From Candidatus Babeliales bacterium (lineage in GTDB: Bacteria > Babelota > Babeliae > Babelales > JACPOV01): a stretch of DNA of 64,000 nucleotides. Positions 52,833 to 63,035 of this stretch are shown here, one piece after another; the first letter of the stretch is position 1, and every line of letters begins with the position of its first letter. The notes below the pieces were generated by a model. It saw nothing but the letters and a program-made list of their open reading frames with translations. It did not search any database and was not told where the DNA came from. The position numbers were made by a program, and so were the translations under genes. The stretch is from the NCBI GenBank assembly GCA_036260945.1, contig DATALT010000001.1, forward strand, positions 32,110-96,109, written 5' to 3'.

Positions 52833-54074
52833 TAAATATGCAACGAGATCGCGCTGTGCAATTTTCTCTTCTATTCCAGTCATCATAGTTTTTACCGTAA
52901 CCAATCCTTTTTCTTGTTCTTCTGATCCTATTATTAAAGCATAGTGAGCGCCAAGCTTATTTGCTTTACGCATTGAATTTTTAATAGAATCGCTATCGAG
53001 CAGTAATTCTACGCATAATCCACTGTCAAACAACAAATCTCCAATCAGGAGCGCTAAATTATGCTGTTGTTTAGAAAGCGGTATAATGGCATGCAAAGCA
53101 GGTTCTTGCGCAAGGGGCAATGCATCCTTTATTGGTTCGAGCATGAGCATCAACCGCTCAATTCCGATAGCTGCTCCAATTGAAGGATAATCATTCTTGC
53201 TCCCCAGCATCGTGGCTAATTGATTATAGCGGCCGCCCCCGCAAAAAGTGCTTTGCGCACCTAAAAGTGCAGAAGTAAATTCGAAAACCGTTTTCTCATA
53301 ATAATCAAGGCCGCGTACTAAATGGGGCGAGACGGTGTACGTAACAGAGAGAATTTCAAGTTGCTCTTTCAGCCTTTGCCATTCAGCGGCGCAGTGGATG
53401 CATAAATGCTGCGCAATCGAAGGAGCGTGCCTATAAATTTCTTGGCATTTTGGAGTTTTGCAATCAAAAACTCTCATAATATTTTTTTCTTTACGGGCCT
53501 TGCAGTCGTTGCAAATTTCGTTTTCATGTTCGACTAAAAAAGCATGCAACTTTGGTTTAAAATCAATCCGATCTTGTGAACAACCTAAAAAATTTATGAT
53601 TAATGCATAAGTATCAAGTTTGAACGTATTTTGGAAAAGCTGATCGAGTAGGCAAAGCAAAAAAGCATCGTGAGAAATATTTTCGGCTCCAATCATTTCG
53701 ATGTTGAATTGGTGAAATTCTCGAAATCTTCCTTTTTGAGGGCGCTCGTGCCGGAACATTGAGCCATGAGAAAATATTTTAAACGGAGTGCTCAGATTGC
53801 CGTGCTCTAAAAAGGCACGCATAGTTGAGGCGGTCGCTTCAGGGCGCAAACAGATGGCATCACTATCTCCAGAGCTGTTTATAGTAAACATTTCTTTAGA
53901 GACGATATCGGTTGCAAGCCCGAGCGTCCGCTTAAAAAGATCGGTTGGTTCAAGAATCGGGGTTACAATCTCACTAAAATGAGCGCGTCTAAAGTGGGCA
54001 GCTGCTGATTTTATAATAAAATTAAAAAACGTGGTATCTATAATATCGTGCGTGCCGCGAACTTTGGTAATCAT
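52824..54074 (-). CDS. hisS: Histidine--tRNA ligase
   Basis: This class II synthetase charges tRNA-His. Motif 2 region FRHERPQKGRFREFHQFNIEMIG, the histidine-specific LVRGLDYYEKTVFEF, and motif 3 (GAAIGIERLMLML) are present, followed by the C-terminal anticodon-binding domain (ALIIGSEEQEKGLVTVK). The 416-aa length is normal. AAGGA lies about 9 bases before ATG 54074. Confidence 0.96.
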   Translation of the reverse strand: MITKVRGTHDIIDTTFFNFIIKSAAAHFRRAHFSEIVTPILEPTDLFKRTLGLATDIVSKEMFTINSSGDSDAICLRPEATASTMRAFLEHGNLSTPFKIFSHGSMFRHERPQKGRFREFHQFNIEMIGAENISHDAFLLCLLDQLFQNTFKLDTYALIINFLGCSQDRIDFKPKLHAFLVEHENEICNDCKARKEKNIMRVFDCKTPKCQEIYRHAPSIAQHLCIHCAAEWQRLKEQLEILSVTYTVSPHLVRGLDYYEKTVFEFTSALLGAQSTFCGGGRYNQLATMLGSKNDYPSIGAAIGIERLMLMLEPIKDALPLAQEPALHAIIPLSKQQHNLALLIGDLLFDSGLCVELLLDSDSIKNSMRKANKLGAHYALIIGSEEQEKGLVTVKTMMTGIEEKIAQRDLVAYLKK

Positions 54075-54209
54075 TACCGGAATCCTTTACGGATGAATCA
54101 TTTATTCAAAGGGCTTTAATAAACATCAGTATAACGATACGTTTACCGATTGATACTGTTGCGTGCCGATTTGATCGTATTCCATTTTTATGCACTTTGC
54201 AAAAAATAG

Positions 54210-54392
54210 TTGACTTCTTTTTTCAGATAATGGTAGAAAAGAGTCAAGTATCAAAAGAGCAACCCCCGAAAAAATCTACGAGGAGGTGAAAGCCCAGAAA
54301 AATATTGACGAGCGTGTTCTAAAATTGTTAGAACTCAAATAAGTGTAAGGTAGAGTGTAAAGATGTTTAATGTTTTCAAAAAAGGAGTGTCC
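54210..54392 (+). promoter_or_regulatory. Promoter and leader of the outer-membrane protein operon
   Basis: TTGACT (54210-54215) could be a -35 box with a weak -10 (TAGAAA, 54234-54239). The leader holds a perfect AGGAGGT (54281-54287) far from the gene. GTG 54286 within it opens an 18-codon ORF (VKAQKNIDERVLKLLELK) that ends at 54342. The real ribosome site is AAGGAG before ATG 54393. The leader may carry a short peptide or bind ribosomes early. The rest of 54075-54392 shows nothing clear. Confidence 0.35.
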
Positions 54393-55994
54393 ATGAGAAA
54401 ACAATTTCTCATTCCTCTCTTATTGCTTGGTGTAACTGTTTCAGCAGTAGCTGATTTCACGAGCCATACCTTCTTCTCAATTCGTCCTCCATTCCAATCA
54501 GCATTTCCTGAAAAAATAACTCTTTTCAGAAATATGCGAGCAAAAGCCAAAGAAGATGGCTGGATGGGAGCAATGCAAGCAGTAGTATTTGGTGGTCGTT
54601 CAACCAAGGGCAAAAAGCTTGCTAAGTTCTTCTTGCCTGGTGGCGTTCATGCTTCTGGTGCAGTTAATGAACTAATTTTTGCTGAGCAACAAGGTGCAAC
54701 GGGCATCAACGGCGGTGGCGGTACACCGACAGCAATAAATCCATTCTTCCGCGATGTGAATGCTGTCAATTTCAATATCCAAACGGGTGGCCACAACTTT
54801 GCAAGCCGAGTGAGTTTCAATCCTCGCCAAACATACGTTGGTGGCGGATTTGATTGGATTCAATATTTTGGATGGAATTGCGATCCATGCGATAAACGTT
54901 GGTGGTTCGAGCTATCGTTCCCAGTTCTTAATGTTAAGAACGATATGCGTTTGACGGAAACCGTCTTAGTTCAAGGAACAGCTTTAAGTTCAGCTGTTAA
55001 CTTCAACGTAACACAAGCTTTCAGCGGTAATACAGGTACAGGTAAGCCATTTGCGACAGGCGCTGGTGGTGTGGTTACCGGTTCTGGATTTAATTTTGGC
55101 AAAATTGATGGTTCTCGTTCAAAAACAGGCGTAGCTGACGTTGAAATCAAACTTGGTTACGACTGGCTTTGTGAAGAGACATGCTATGCATACGGATACG
55201 TTGGCGTTGTTATCCCAACAGGTAACAAACCAAAAGGTGAATATGTGTTCGAGCCAATTATTGGTAACAACCATCACTTTGGCGTAATGTGGGGCGGCGC
55301 GTTGGGCTTTGAACTATGGCGCGGTTGCGATGGCGATAGACACTTAATGTGGAACCTCGAAACAAACGGTCGCTACTTGTTCCGTAATACGCAAACACGT
55401 TCATTTGATCTTTACAACAAGCAATGGAGCCGTTATTCATTAGTATACACCAGCGCTGCAGATGCTGCTTCAACAGCACCAATTGAAGGCATAGACTTAT
55501 TTACACAAAAAATGCGTGTAAATCCTCGTTGGACCTTCGATATGAACTCTGCATTGACCTTTGATGTTTGCCGTTGGGAACTTGAAGCTGGCTACAATAT
55601 GTGGGCTCGCCAATGCGAAAAAGTAAGCCTCAAAACTCCATGGGTTAATGGCGTTGTAGCACTTACTGGTTTTGACAACACTACGGGCAACCCAGTCGCT
55701 GGAATCAATCGTGCAGTTACTATTCGCGAAACATTTGCAGGATCAAATATTGTTGGCGGAACGCTTGCAACGGATTATGTAAATAACTCTATACAAGCAG
55801 GCGACATTAACTTAGAATCAGCGGCTAATCCATGCGCACTGTCGCACACGATTTATGGCTCAGCTGGTTACAACTTTGATATGTGCGGATGCTGGCCAAT
55901 CTTTGCAGGACTTGGCGGTTCGTATGAATTCGCTTCGTGCAACTCGGTATTGCAACGCTGGATGGTTTGGGGCAAAATCGGCGTATCCATCTAA
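54393..55994 (+). CDS. Major outer-membrane protein of lineage-specific family (paralogue 1)
   Basis: AAGGAG 6 bases upstream selects ATG 54393 (533 aa). A signal peptide (MRKQFLIPLLLLGVTVSAVA-D) is followed by HTFFSIRPPFQSAFPEKITLFRN, a segment shared with the gene at 57870. The rest alternates strand and turn (YVGGGFDWIQYFGWN, RWWFELSFPVLNVKNDMRLTE, YAYGYVGVVIPTGN) and ends WMVWGKIGVSI, fitting a large beta-barrel. Paired cysteines (NCDPCDKRW, DMCGCWP) may form disulfides. It is probably an abundant porin-like or surface protein. The small gene at 56010 follows after 15 bases. Confidence 0.75.
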   Translation: MRKQFLIPLLLLGVTVSAVADFTSHTFFSIRPPFQSAFPEKITLFRNMRAKAKEDGWMGAMQAVVFGGRSTKGKKLAKFFLPGGVHASGAVNELIFAEQQGATGINGGGGTPTAINPFFRDVNAVNFNIQTGGHNFASRVSFNPRQTYVGGGFDWIQYFGWNCDPCDKRWWFELSFPVLNVKNDMRLTETVLVQGTALSSAVNFNVTQAFSGNTGTGKPFATGAGGVVTGSGFNFGKIDGSRSKTGVADVEIKLGYDWLCEETCYAYGYVGVVIPTGNKPKGEYVFEPIIGNNHHFGVMWGGALGFELWRGCDGDRHLMWNLETNGRYLFRNTQTRSFDLYNKQWSRYSLVYTSAADAASTAPIEGIDLFTQKMRVNPRWTFDMNSALTFDVCRWELEAGYNMWARQCEKVSLKTPWVNGVVALTGFDNTTGNPVAGINRAVTIRETFAGSNIVGGTLATDYVNNSIQAGDINLESAANPCALSHTIYGSAGYNFDMCGCWPIFAGLGGSYEFASCNSVLQRWMVWGKIGVSI

Positions 55995-56009
55995 CTGAGA
56001 GGGATATAG

Positions 56010-56417
56010 ATGAAGAAACTATTATCATTCTTCATTCTAGCAAGCTGTTTGATCCAAGGTATTGCGCAGGCTGCTGTTACACAATATAGTACATTTGATG
56101 AAGTCGCAGCAGCATTGCAAAAGGCAAAGGATTCCAATAATCCGGAACAAGCACAGATGGTATTGGATAGACTTGGTACCTGGAGAGGGAATCGCGCGTT
56201 CACTCGATTAATCCAAGATGTAACTCAGATTGCGGGTACCCAAGCACCAATTATTCCGGTTGTGCCAGTTCGCGGCGGATTAAGCCAGGATGTTAGGAAT
56301 GCTGCCGCTGCAGTTAAAACTGCGGTTGCTGCGGTCCAAGACGCCGGCAAGAATCTTTCTCAAGTTGAAAAAACTGAAGTTAATGGACTTGCTGGAATAC
56401 CGGATTTACTTAAGTAA
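56010..56417 (+). CDS. Small exported helical protein, operon partner of paralogue 1
   Basis: GAGAGGG precedes ATG 56010, 15 bases after the outer-membrane gene. Signal peptide MKKLLSFFILASCLIQGIAQA. The mature part (TFDEVAAALQKAKDSNNPEQAQMVLDRL, VRNAAAAVKTAVAAVQDAGKNL) is helical and alanine-rich, and its start resembles the end of the protein at 52173. A strong terminator follows. It may be a periplasmic partner of the barrel protein. Confidence 0.62.
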   Translation: MKKLLSFFILASCLIQGIAQAAVTQYSTFDEVAAALQKAKDSNNPEQAQMVLDRLGTWRGNRAFTRLIQDVTQIAGTQAPIIPVVPVRGGLSQDVRNAAAAVKTAVAAVQDAGKNLSQVEKTEVNGLAGIPDLLK

Positions 56418-56439
56418 TTAAGTAGCTTTACTAAGCAAA

Positions 56440-56473
56440 AAGAAGGAGAGGGAAACCTCTCCTTCTTTTTTTT
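56440..56473 (+). terminator. Strong Rho-independent terminator of the outer-membrane operon
   Basis: A 12-bp perfect stem (AAGAAGGAGAGG/CCTCTCCTTCTT), GAAA tetraloop and a run of T after it (to 56473). Confidence 0.92.
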
Positions 56474-56516
56474 CTCGCCATCCAAATTTAATTTTTGTAT
56501 GATCCTCCAATCTTCG

Positions 56517-56688
56517 CATTCCTCGATACATTTTGCTCACTGTTGTACGGTTTCGCAAAACACTCGGGACGAGCGCAGGATTTATTTTTTCATTTGGGCT
56601 ATTAAGAAATTTGTAATGGAATCAAATCACGCTTCATCCCGAGTGCCCGGCGAAGCTATAAGCGAAGCCTGGGTGCATCGAGGGATGC
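56517..56688. repeat. Intergenic inverted-repeat unit, copy B
   Basis: This is the same unit as 51180-51329. The right half (56641-56686) matches 51283-51329 at most positions (GAGTGCCCGGCGAAGCT...GCGAAGCCTGGGTG). The arms are imperfect (outer 13/15), so this copy is more decayed. It lies before galE and is open in frame with it, producing a false long N-terminus. Confidence 0.8.
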
Positions 56689-56720
56689 GCGTTTTTCATA
56701 TGGTCAATGAAAGATGTTTA

Positions 56721-57737
56721 ATGAATAAACCAACTATTTTGATTACTGGCGGGGCCGGATATATCGGTTCGCATATTGGATTGCTGTGCGCCCGCGCGAA
56801 TTACCACGTCGTTATTCTAGATTCGTTTGTGCATGGTCAACATTTTAATCCATCGTGGGCAACGGTAATTAACGGTGATTATGCAAATACTGAAATTTTA
56901 AAAAATATTTTTACAAATTATTCGATTGCTGCAGTGGTGCATTGTGCTGCATCGATCGAGGTTGGTATTTCAGTGCGCGATCCGATTTCTTTTTATGAAA
57001 ACAATGTTGCGAAAACAATTACTCTTATTGATCAAATGCTCCGTGCGAATGTCAAAAATATAATTTTCTCTTCAAGTTGCGCTGTGTACGGCCAGCCGCT
57101 ATTTTTGCCACTAACAGAAGCGCATCCAATTAACCCTATGAGCCCTTATGGCCGAACTAAAGCGATGGTTGAAGAAATTCTTGCAGATGCAAGCGATGCA
57201 TACGGATTACGCTATATAGCTTTGCGCTATTTTAATGCAGCGGGAGCATTGCCTGAAGAAGGGCTTGGCGAACAACACAAACCGGAAACTCATCTCATTC
57301 CATTGCTTTTAAAAGCGGCATTAATGCGCGAACCGTTTACGATTTTTGGGTCTTCATATCCAACAAGAGATGGCAGTGCCGTGCGTGATTTTGTGCATGT
57401 TCTTGATATTGCCAATGCACACTTATTGGCATTGGAACATCTTGCGCGCGGTAATCCATCTGACGCGTTTAATTTGGGAACTGGTTCTGGATACTCGATC
57501 AAAGAAATGATCGACGGTGTGCAGCGTGTTTCAGGAACAACCGTGCATACATTGATTTCGGAACCACGTGCCGGAGATCCACATACCCTTGTTGCCGATC
57601 CGATTAAGGCAAAAACTATCTTGCAGTGGCAGCCGCGGTATTCCGACTTAGAATTTCTTTTAAAATCTGCGCTAGTTTTCTTTAAACAGCAGGATGCAAT
57701 TGCGCAGCCGGGAATTTTAATCGAAAAAGTTTTATAA
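56721..57737 (+). CDS. galE: UDP-glucose 4-epimerase
   Basis: This extended SDR enzyme interconverts UDP-glucose and UDP-galactose (or the N-acetyl forms). ATG 56721 gives 338 aa, the standard GalE length; the open frame back to 56499 lies in the repeat. The NAD motif is GGAGYIGSH. The catalytic residues are in SSSCAVYG and YGRTK. RYFNAAGA and NLGTGSGYSIKEMI are conserved. It supplies sugars for surface glycans. It lies between the two outer-membrane paralogues without obvious coupling. Confidence 0.95.
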   Translation: MNKPTILITGGAGYIGSHIGLLCARANYHVVILDSFVHGQHFNPSWATVINGDYANTEILKNIFTNYSIAAVVHCAASIEVGISVRDPISFYENNVAKTITLIDQMLRANVKNIIFSSSCAVYGQPLFLPLTEAHPINPMSPYGRTKAMVEEILADASDAYGLRYIALRYFNAAGALPEEGLGEQHKPETHLIPLLLKAALMREPFTIFGSSYPTRDGSAVRDFVHVLDIANAHLLALEHLARGNPSDAFNLGTGSGYSIKEMIDGVQRVSGTTVHTLISEPRAGDPHTLVADPIKAKTILQWQPRYSDLEFLLKSALVFFKQQDAIAQPGILIEKVL

Positions 57738-57869
57738 AAAAAATAATTGCACCGATCATTAATCTTTTGCGAGACTAAATAAACAACTCGGAGTTTGGTT
57801 ATTTCTGGACACGCTTCCAACTGAGGCGTACATGCTGCATTTTTAAAATTTAATGAGATCGGAATAGTA

Positions 57870-59402
57870 ATGAAAAAAATAATATTGATTTCTTTATTCG
57901 GAATGAGCGCGCAGGCGCTCATAGCTGATACTTCGGGACAAACTTTTTTTTCGGTTCGTGCACCGTTTCAAACATGCTCGCCAGAAAAAATAACACTTTT
58001 TAGAAATGATCGTGCGCAACGCTTTGAAACTGGTTGGCGGGGAGCTTTGCAATTGGTCGCGTTTGGCGGTCAGTCAACGAATGAGCAAGATCTTGCTCGA
58101 TTTTTTATGCCATTTGATAAAAGTATGCTTATATTTGCGGAAGATACTGCTTCTGGAGGTGGTATTCCTCCTGCTGTTAATCCTCTTTTTCGTGATGTGA
58201 TTCCTTATTTTTTTGATATTATTAGCGCTCCTGGAACGCCCGGCTTTAAAAGTGCAGTTGCGTTTAAGCCGCAGCAAACGTATGCCGGAATTGGTATTGA
58301 TTGGATTCAGTTTTTTGGGTGGGATCCATGCGAAAAACGTTGGTGGATTGAACTTTCATTTCCCTTTCTTTATGTAAAAAATGATATGCGTTTAACGGAA
58401 GTGCTCGTCAATGAAGATTTTGAACCACTGAATGACGGCATAAATATTTCGGTTAAAGAGGCATTTACCGGTATACAAAAATTGGAAAATCAATTTGGTG
58501 CGGTAACTGGTTCTGGATGGATGTTTGGAAAAATTGATGGAGCAAGGCATGAAACCGGAATCGGCGATATAGAATTTAAATTGGGATATGATTGGACGTG
58601 TGATTATGTTGACGGTGCATATGGGTACGTTGGACTTGTCATCCCTACGGGCAATACACCGACTGGAGAGTTTGTTTTTGAACCAGTGGTTGGTAATAAT
58701 CACCATTTTGGCGTGATGTGGGGTGGCTCGCTTTATTCTGAATTCTTGCGATGCCCAGAAAAAAATCGAACTTTTTATTCCGCGATGGATTTTAACGGAC
58801 GCTATCTTTTTACCAATAGACAAACGCGTTCCTTTGATTTATACGATAAACAATGGAGTCGCTATCAATCTGTCTACAGAAGTTTTAGTGACGCGGTTGC
58901 TTCAGCTGCCTTTGAAGGTATAAATGTTTTCACGCAACGCGTGCACGTAAGTCCTCGCTTTACGATCAATTTCAATTCTGCAATTGGTATAAGATGGTGC
59001 CACTGGGAGATCGAAGCAGGCTCAAATTTCTGGGGACGCCAATGCGAAAAAGTAAAACTTTTTGATCCATTTCCAACCGGCATTGCATTGACTTCCGCAC
59101 CACCAGTAGCCGCGAGCGTGAATCGTGCGATAACGATACGAGAAGCATTTAATGGTTCGACGGTCGGACCCCTAACTGCGCAAGAGTATAATTCGAATTC
59201 TATTCAACCGGGCGATCTCAATTTAAGTTCGGCAGCGCATCCATCAACGGTTTCAAACATTTTATACGCATCGGTTGGTTATAATTGGGATGGCTGTAAA
59301 CGGCCAATGTTCGTTGGGATTGGTGGTGGATACGAATTTGCATCCGATAATTTAGCGTTGGAACGAATTGTTATTTGGGCTAAATGGGGAATATCATTAT
59401 AG
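57870..59402 (+). CDS. Outer-membrane protein of lineage-specific family (paralogue 2)
   Basis: 510 aa, clearly paralogous to 54393-55994 over the full length: QTFFSVRAPFQTCSPEKITLFRN, YAGIGIDWIQFFGWDPCEKRWWIELSFP, TGSGWMFGKIDG, YGYVGLVIPTGN, NNHHFGVMWGGSL, QTRSFDLYDKQWSRYQ. Signal peptide MKKIILISLFGMSAQALIA-D. It ends IVIWAKWGISL, a barrel-like C-terminus. It lacks the small partner gene that follows paralogue 1. A shared role as a porin or surface protein is inferred. Confidence 0.75.
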   Translation: MKKIILISLFGMSAQALIADTSGQTFFSVRAPFQTCSPEKITLFRNDRAQRFETGWRGALQLVAFGGQSTNEQDLARFFMPFDKSMLIFAEDTASGGGIPPAVNPLFRDVIPYFFDIISAPGTPGFKSAVAFKPQQTYAGIGIDWIQFFGWDPCEKRWWIELSFPFLYVKNDMRLTEVLVNEDFEPLNDGINISVKEAFTGIQKLENQFGAVTGSGWMFGKIDGARHETGIGDIEFKLGYDWTCDYVDGAYGYVGLVIPTGNTPTGEFVFEPVVGNNHHFGVMWGGSLYSEFLRCPEKNRTFYSAMDFNGRYLFTNRQTRSFDLYDKQWSRYQSVYRSFSDAVASAAFEGINVFTQRVHVSPRFTINFNSAIGIRWCHWEIEAGSNFWGRQCEKVKLFDPFPTGIALTSAPPVAASVNRAITIREAFNGSTVGPLTAQEYNSNSIQPGDLNLSSAAHPSTVSNILYASVGYNWDGCKRPMFVGIGGGYEFASDNLALERIVIWAKWGISL

Positions 59403-59471
59403 TTTACCCGCTGCAGATTAAAAATCATGTCGCAGCGACCCCATTCCTAAATTGTGAAGCATTAAAAAAAC

Positions 59472-59505
59472 AAAACCCTCCGATTTTTTTTCGGAGGGTT
59501 TTTCG
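59472..59505. terminator. Bidirectional terminator between paralogue 2 and secA
   Basis: The stem AACCCTCCGA/TCGGAGGGTT (59474-59483 with 59491-59500) has a T7 loop and is flanked by A-rich left and T-rich right sides, so it can end both convergent genes. Confidence 0.88.
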
Positions 59506-59532
59506 CGATAACAATTTTAAAATGGAGATCGG

Positions 59533-62079
59533 CTACTGTCCGTGGCATTTTTTGAATTTTTTGCCAGATCCGCATGGGCATGGTTCATTGCGCCCAGCGT
59601 CAGGGCCGTTCTTTTGTTTTGGCGCTGGCTTGTTTCCATTTTCTTGTGCAGATGTATCACCAGAAATTAGGTTTAATTGGCTGAGTTCTCGTTGACGTTT
59701 TTGCTCAAGTTCGGCTTTGTTGAAACGTTCTAGATTTAAATGGAAAATATGATTGATAATTTCAATACGAACACTCTTCATCATATCTTGGAACATAAAG
59801 AATGCTTCTTTTTTATATTCTATAAGAGGATTTTTTTGCCCCCATCCGCGCAATCCGATTCCTTCTTTCAGATTATCTAAATTGAGCATATGCTGCTTCC
59901 ACGCTTGATCAATTATTTCGAGCATCAGCCATTTTTCGGCTTCGTGAAGCGCTTCAGTTTCTGGGCCGTTATGATAAAGATCATATTTCATGAGCAAGAA
60001 ATTAATGACGTCCGCCTCTAATGCTTCACTTGTAGCTTTACTGAAATTTTCTTTTTCAATATCACCAGCAGCAATACCGGTAATGACGCTCACAGCGTGA
60101 ATGATTTGTGCGTAACCGTCGTTTGTTACGGTTCGATTCGGGCAGAATTCTGCAACTAAATCTTGCGTTGATTCACTAATTAAATCTCGAACAAAAAGTG
60201 AAATTTGTTCTTCGCCTTCAAGAATCGATTTGCGATAGCCATAAATAACCATACGCTGTTGATTAAGCACATCATCATATTCAATAAGCTGACGGCGAAT
60301 TTCAAAATTATGCTTTTCAACTTTTTCTTGCGAACGTTCAATTGTTTTCGAGATAAAGCTTGATTCGATTTGCTCATCTTCGGTCATACCAAAGCGTTGC
60401 ATATTTTTCTTAATGCTATCGCCAGCAAAAATACGAATTAGATCATCTTCAAGTGAGATGTAAAAACGAGATTCGCCAGGATCGCCTTGACGCCCTGAGC
60501 GGCCGCGCAGCTGATTATCGATGCGACGACTTTCATGTCGCTCTGTACCCAGAATATATAAGCCACCAGCAGATACTGAATCTGTCGTTAATTTAATATC
60601 GGTACCGCGTCCTGCCATGTTTGTGGCGATTGTTACGCGTCCGATTTCGCCAGCATGCGCAACAATTTCTGCTTCGCGCGCATGTTGCTTAGCATTAAGC
60701 ACTTCATGAGGTATATGATTGGCAGTTAAAATATTACTGAGTAACTCAGATGTTTCGATCGCAATAGTACCAATAAGAACAGGTTGGCCTTTTTTATGCC
60801 GCTCTTTTATATCGGCAACAATCGCTTTATATTTTGCATTTTTTGTCAAAAATATAATATCTGGCTGATCAATTCTGATCATTGCTCGATGCGTTGGAAT
60901 GCTGATGACATCGAGTTTGTAAATTTTGTGAAACTCTTCCGCTTCGGTTAATGCAGTTCCGGTCATGCCGGCTAACTTTTTATACATCCGGAAATAATTT
61001 TGTAGCGTAATAGAGGCAAGCGTTTGCGTTTCTCGTTCTATAGCAACGCCTTCTTTTGCTTCAAGCGCTTGATGTAATCCATCGCTATAACGGCGTCCCT
61101 GGAGTATGCGACCGGTAAACTCATCAACTATTAATACTTGATTATCTTTAACGACATAGTCCACATCAACTTTGAAAAGTGCGTGTGCCTTCAACGCCTG
61201 ATTAACGTGGTGCAATAAATTTAAATTTTTTACATCATAAAGATTATCAATTCCCAAAGCAGCTTCTATTTTATCGATGCCGCTTTCGGTCATTTGTACG
61301 CTACGCGCTTTTTCATCAACTTCATAATCTGTCACTGGCTTAAGCCGCGGAATAACTGCATTCACATCAATGTAAAGATTACTCGATTTATCAGCAGCGC
61401 CAGAAATAATAAGCGGTGTTCGTGCTTCGTCGATTAAAATAGAGTCAACTTCGTCCACGATCGCATAATGAAGATCGCGCTGCACATAATCTTGCAGGCG
61501 AAATTTCATGTTATCGCGCAAATAATCAAAACCGAATTCGTTATTGGTGCCGTAAGTAATATCGGCATCGTACGCTTTTTTTCTTTCTGCATCGTTCATC
61601 TGATTTTGTATGACGCCGACGGTCAATCCCAAAAGATTATAAATAGGGCTCATCCATTCAGCATCTCGTTTTGCCAAATAATCGTTGACGGTGATAAGAT
61701 GTGCGCCCTTTCCCGCTAGTGCATTTAAATAAAGTGCAAGCGTTGAAGTTAATGTTTTGCCTTCGCCAGTTTTCATTTCAGCGATTTTCCCTTGATGCAA
61801 AACATATCCGCCAATTAACTGTACATCAAAATGCCGTTGGCCGAGTGTGCGGCGCGCTGCTTCACGAACAACAGCAAAAGCTTCCGGCAAAATATCATCA
61901 AGTGTTTTTCCTTGAGATAATTGTTCACGAAATTCATTAGTTTTTGCAGTCAATTGATCATCGGTGAGAGCAGAAATTGCTGGCTCAAAATTATTTATCT
62001 CTCTGACGATAGGATCAATTTTGCGCAACTGACGTGCGTTATTGGTGCCAATAACAATTGATAAAAGACGGGCTATCAT
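59533..62079 (-). CDS. secA: Preprotein translocase ATPase SecA
   Basis: SecA drives unfolded preproteins through SecYEG. Walker A is [11 protein letters not shown], with further DEAD-type motifs ([38 protein letters not shown]). The C-terminus has the SecB/ribosome-binding zinc motif ([17 protein letters not shown]) after an acidic/polar linker. At 848 aa it is near normal length (E. coli 901). AGGA lies 8 bases before ATG 62079. The many signal-peptide proteins in this window are its expected clients. Confidence 0.97.
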   Translation of the reverse strand: MIARLLSIVIGTNNARQLRKIDPIVREINNFEPAISALTDDQLTAKTNEFREQLSQGKTLDDILPEAFAVVREAARRTLGQRHFDVQLIGGYVLHQGKIAEMKTGEGKTLTSTLALYLNALAGKGAHLITVNDYLAKRDAEWMSPIYNLLGLTVGVIQNQMNDAERKKAYDADITYGTNNEFGFDYLRDNMKFRLQDYVQRDLHYAIVDEVDSILIDEARTPLIISGAADKSSNLYIDVNAVIPRLKPVTDYEVDEKARSVQMTESGIDKIEAALGIDNLYDVKNLNLLHHVNQALKAHALFKVDVDYVVKDNQVLIVDEFTGRILQGRRYSDGLHQALEAKEGVAIERETQTLASITLQNYFRMYKKLAGMTGTALTEAEEFHKIYKLDVISIPTHRAMIRIDQPDIIFLTKNAKYKAIVADIKERHKKGQPVLIGTIAIETSELLSNILTANHIPHEVLNAKQHAREAEIVAHAGEIGRVTIATNMAGRGTDIKLTTDSVSAGGLYILGTERHESRRIDNQLRGRSGRQGDPGESRFYISLEDDLIRIFAGDSIKKNMQRFGMTEDEQIESSFISKTIERSQEKVEKHNFEIRRQLIEYDDVLNQQRMVIYGYRKSILEGEEQISLFVRDLISESTQDLVAEFCPNRTVTNDGYAQIIHAVSVITGIAAGDIEKENFSKATSEALEADVINFLLMKYDLYHNGPETEALHEAEKWLMLEIIDQAWKQHMLNLDNLKEGIGLRGWGQKNPLIEYKKEAFFMFQDMMKSVRIEIINHIFHLNLERFNKAELEQKRQRELSQLNLISGDTSAQENGNKPAPKQKNGPDAGRNEPCPCGSGKKFKKCHGQ

Positions 62080-62191
62080 TGGAAAATCCTATAGAATAAA
62101 AACTTACTTAATGTACTCAATCTAACATAGATATGGTACTCGCACAATAAAAAGTACCCCAGCGATAATGAGTAAGGGACATAGCTATTAA

Positions 62192-62917
62192 TTATCTTAG
62201 CGCGACAATCGTACTTTGTCGTTCTGGAGATTGCGTACGTCGATAAGAATTGAACGAGTCGGTATGAATAGTGCAGATATTATACGCATCATTAAATGCA
62301 TCTTTCGCAATCCCCATACTTTCAAGTTGCAGTTTATTGAAAAGTGGCAGATCAAACATCACTAAATCGCCCATCTGCTGAAGCACTTCGTCTTTGAAAG
62401 AAAAATTTCCAACTTTGTCTTGCACGTCGGCGCCGACGCTATAGCAACACCGTTTTGCAGATGGCCCCAGAAAAATTCGCATGTTTTCAGCCTCCGATCC
62501 AAATATGCTTTTCATTCGCTCAAAGGCAATGGAGGCGATGCCATCGACCGAGCCACGCCAACCAGCGTGAACGTTGGCGATCGCATGATTTTTCTTATCA
62601 TATAAAATGAGCGGCAAACAATCTGCCGAAACAACAGCCAGTCCTACTCCAATAAGTTGAGTAAGGCTAAAATCAGCTTCATGTTTAAATGGCTTAAGCT
62701 GCTCCGCCTGCTCGTAAGTATCAATATGCAAACCCTGTGTGCTGTGCGTTTGATGAAGGATTCCAAGCGAATCTATCCCCCATTTTTTGCATTGCATAAA
62801 TGGGGCTTCTTTCAAAATTTCTTGTGAATTGGCGAGCGCATGATAATTGCGTGGTATAAATCCAGAGCGCTTATCACCAAAAATAATTACAAATAATGGT
62901 TCGGAATGGACGATCAT
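62192..62917 (-). CDS. pgeF: PgeF/YfiH (DUF152, laccase-fold) protein
   Basis: The conserved zinc-site motifs are present: VVSADCLPLILYD, IANVHAGWRGSVDGIA, FLGPSAKRCCYSVG and NICTIHTDSFNSYRR. Family members act as purine nucleoside phosphorylase/deaminase-type enzymes or, in E. coli, as a peptidoglycan editing factor. Family data do not support laccase activity with copper. AGGAA precedes ATG 62917. It lies upstream of secA on the same strand, 112 bases away. Confidence 0.9.
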   Translation of the reverse strand: MIVHSEPLFVIIFGDKRSGFIPRNYHALANSQEILKEAPFMQCKKWGIDSLGILHQTHSTQGLHIDTYEQAEQLKPFKHEADFSLTQLIGVGLAVVSADCLPLILYDKKNHAIANVHAGWRGSVDGIASIAFERMKSIFGSEAENMRIFLGPSAKRCCYSVGADVQDKVGNFSFKDEVLQQMGDLVMFDLPLFNKLQLESMGIAKDAFNDAYNICTIHTDSFNSYRRTQSPERQSTIVALR

Positions 62918-63035
62918 TCAATGTTCCTACGTTTGAATATCCAAAAGCTTGCATGAAAACTAAATGGTTGACAACTAATCCATTAGCTACGTAGTTTTTC
63001 AAAAGATCCGTTGGTTTTAAAACAGGAAGAGAAGA

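Noticed and set aside
56499..56720. 74-codon N-terminal extension of galE
   Set aside because: It lies in repeat copy B. ATG 56721 gives the standard GalE length and starts just before the NAD-binding motif.
62192..62917. PgeF-like gene as part of copper metabolism ('laccase')
   Set aside because: The DUF152 fold was once named laccase-like, but its conserved site is a zinc/nucleoside site. It is far from the copper cargo and is a standard chromosomal gene.
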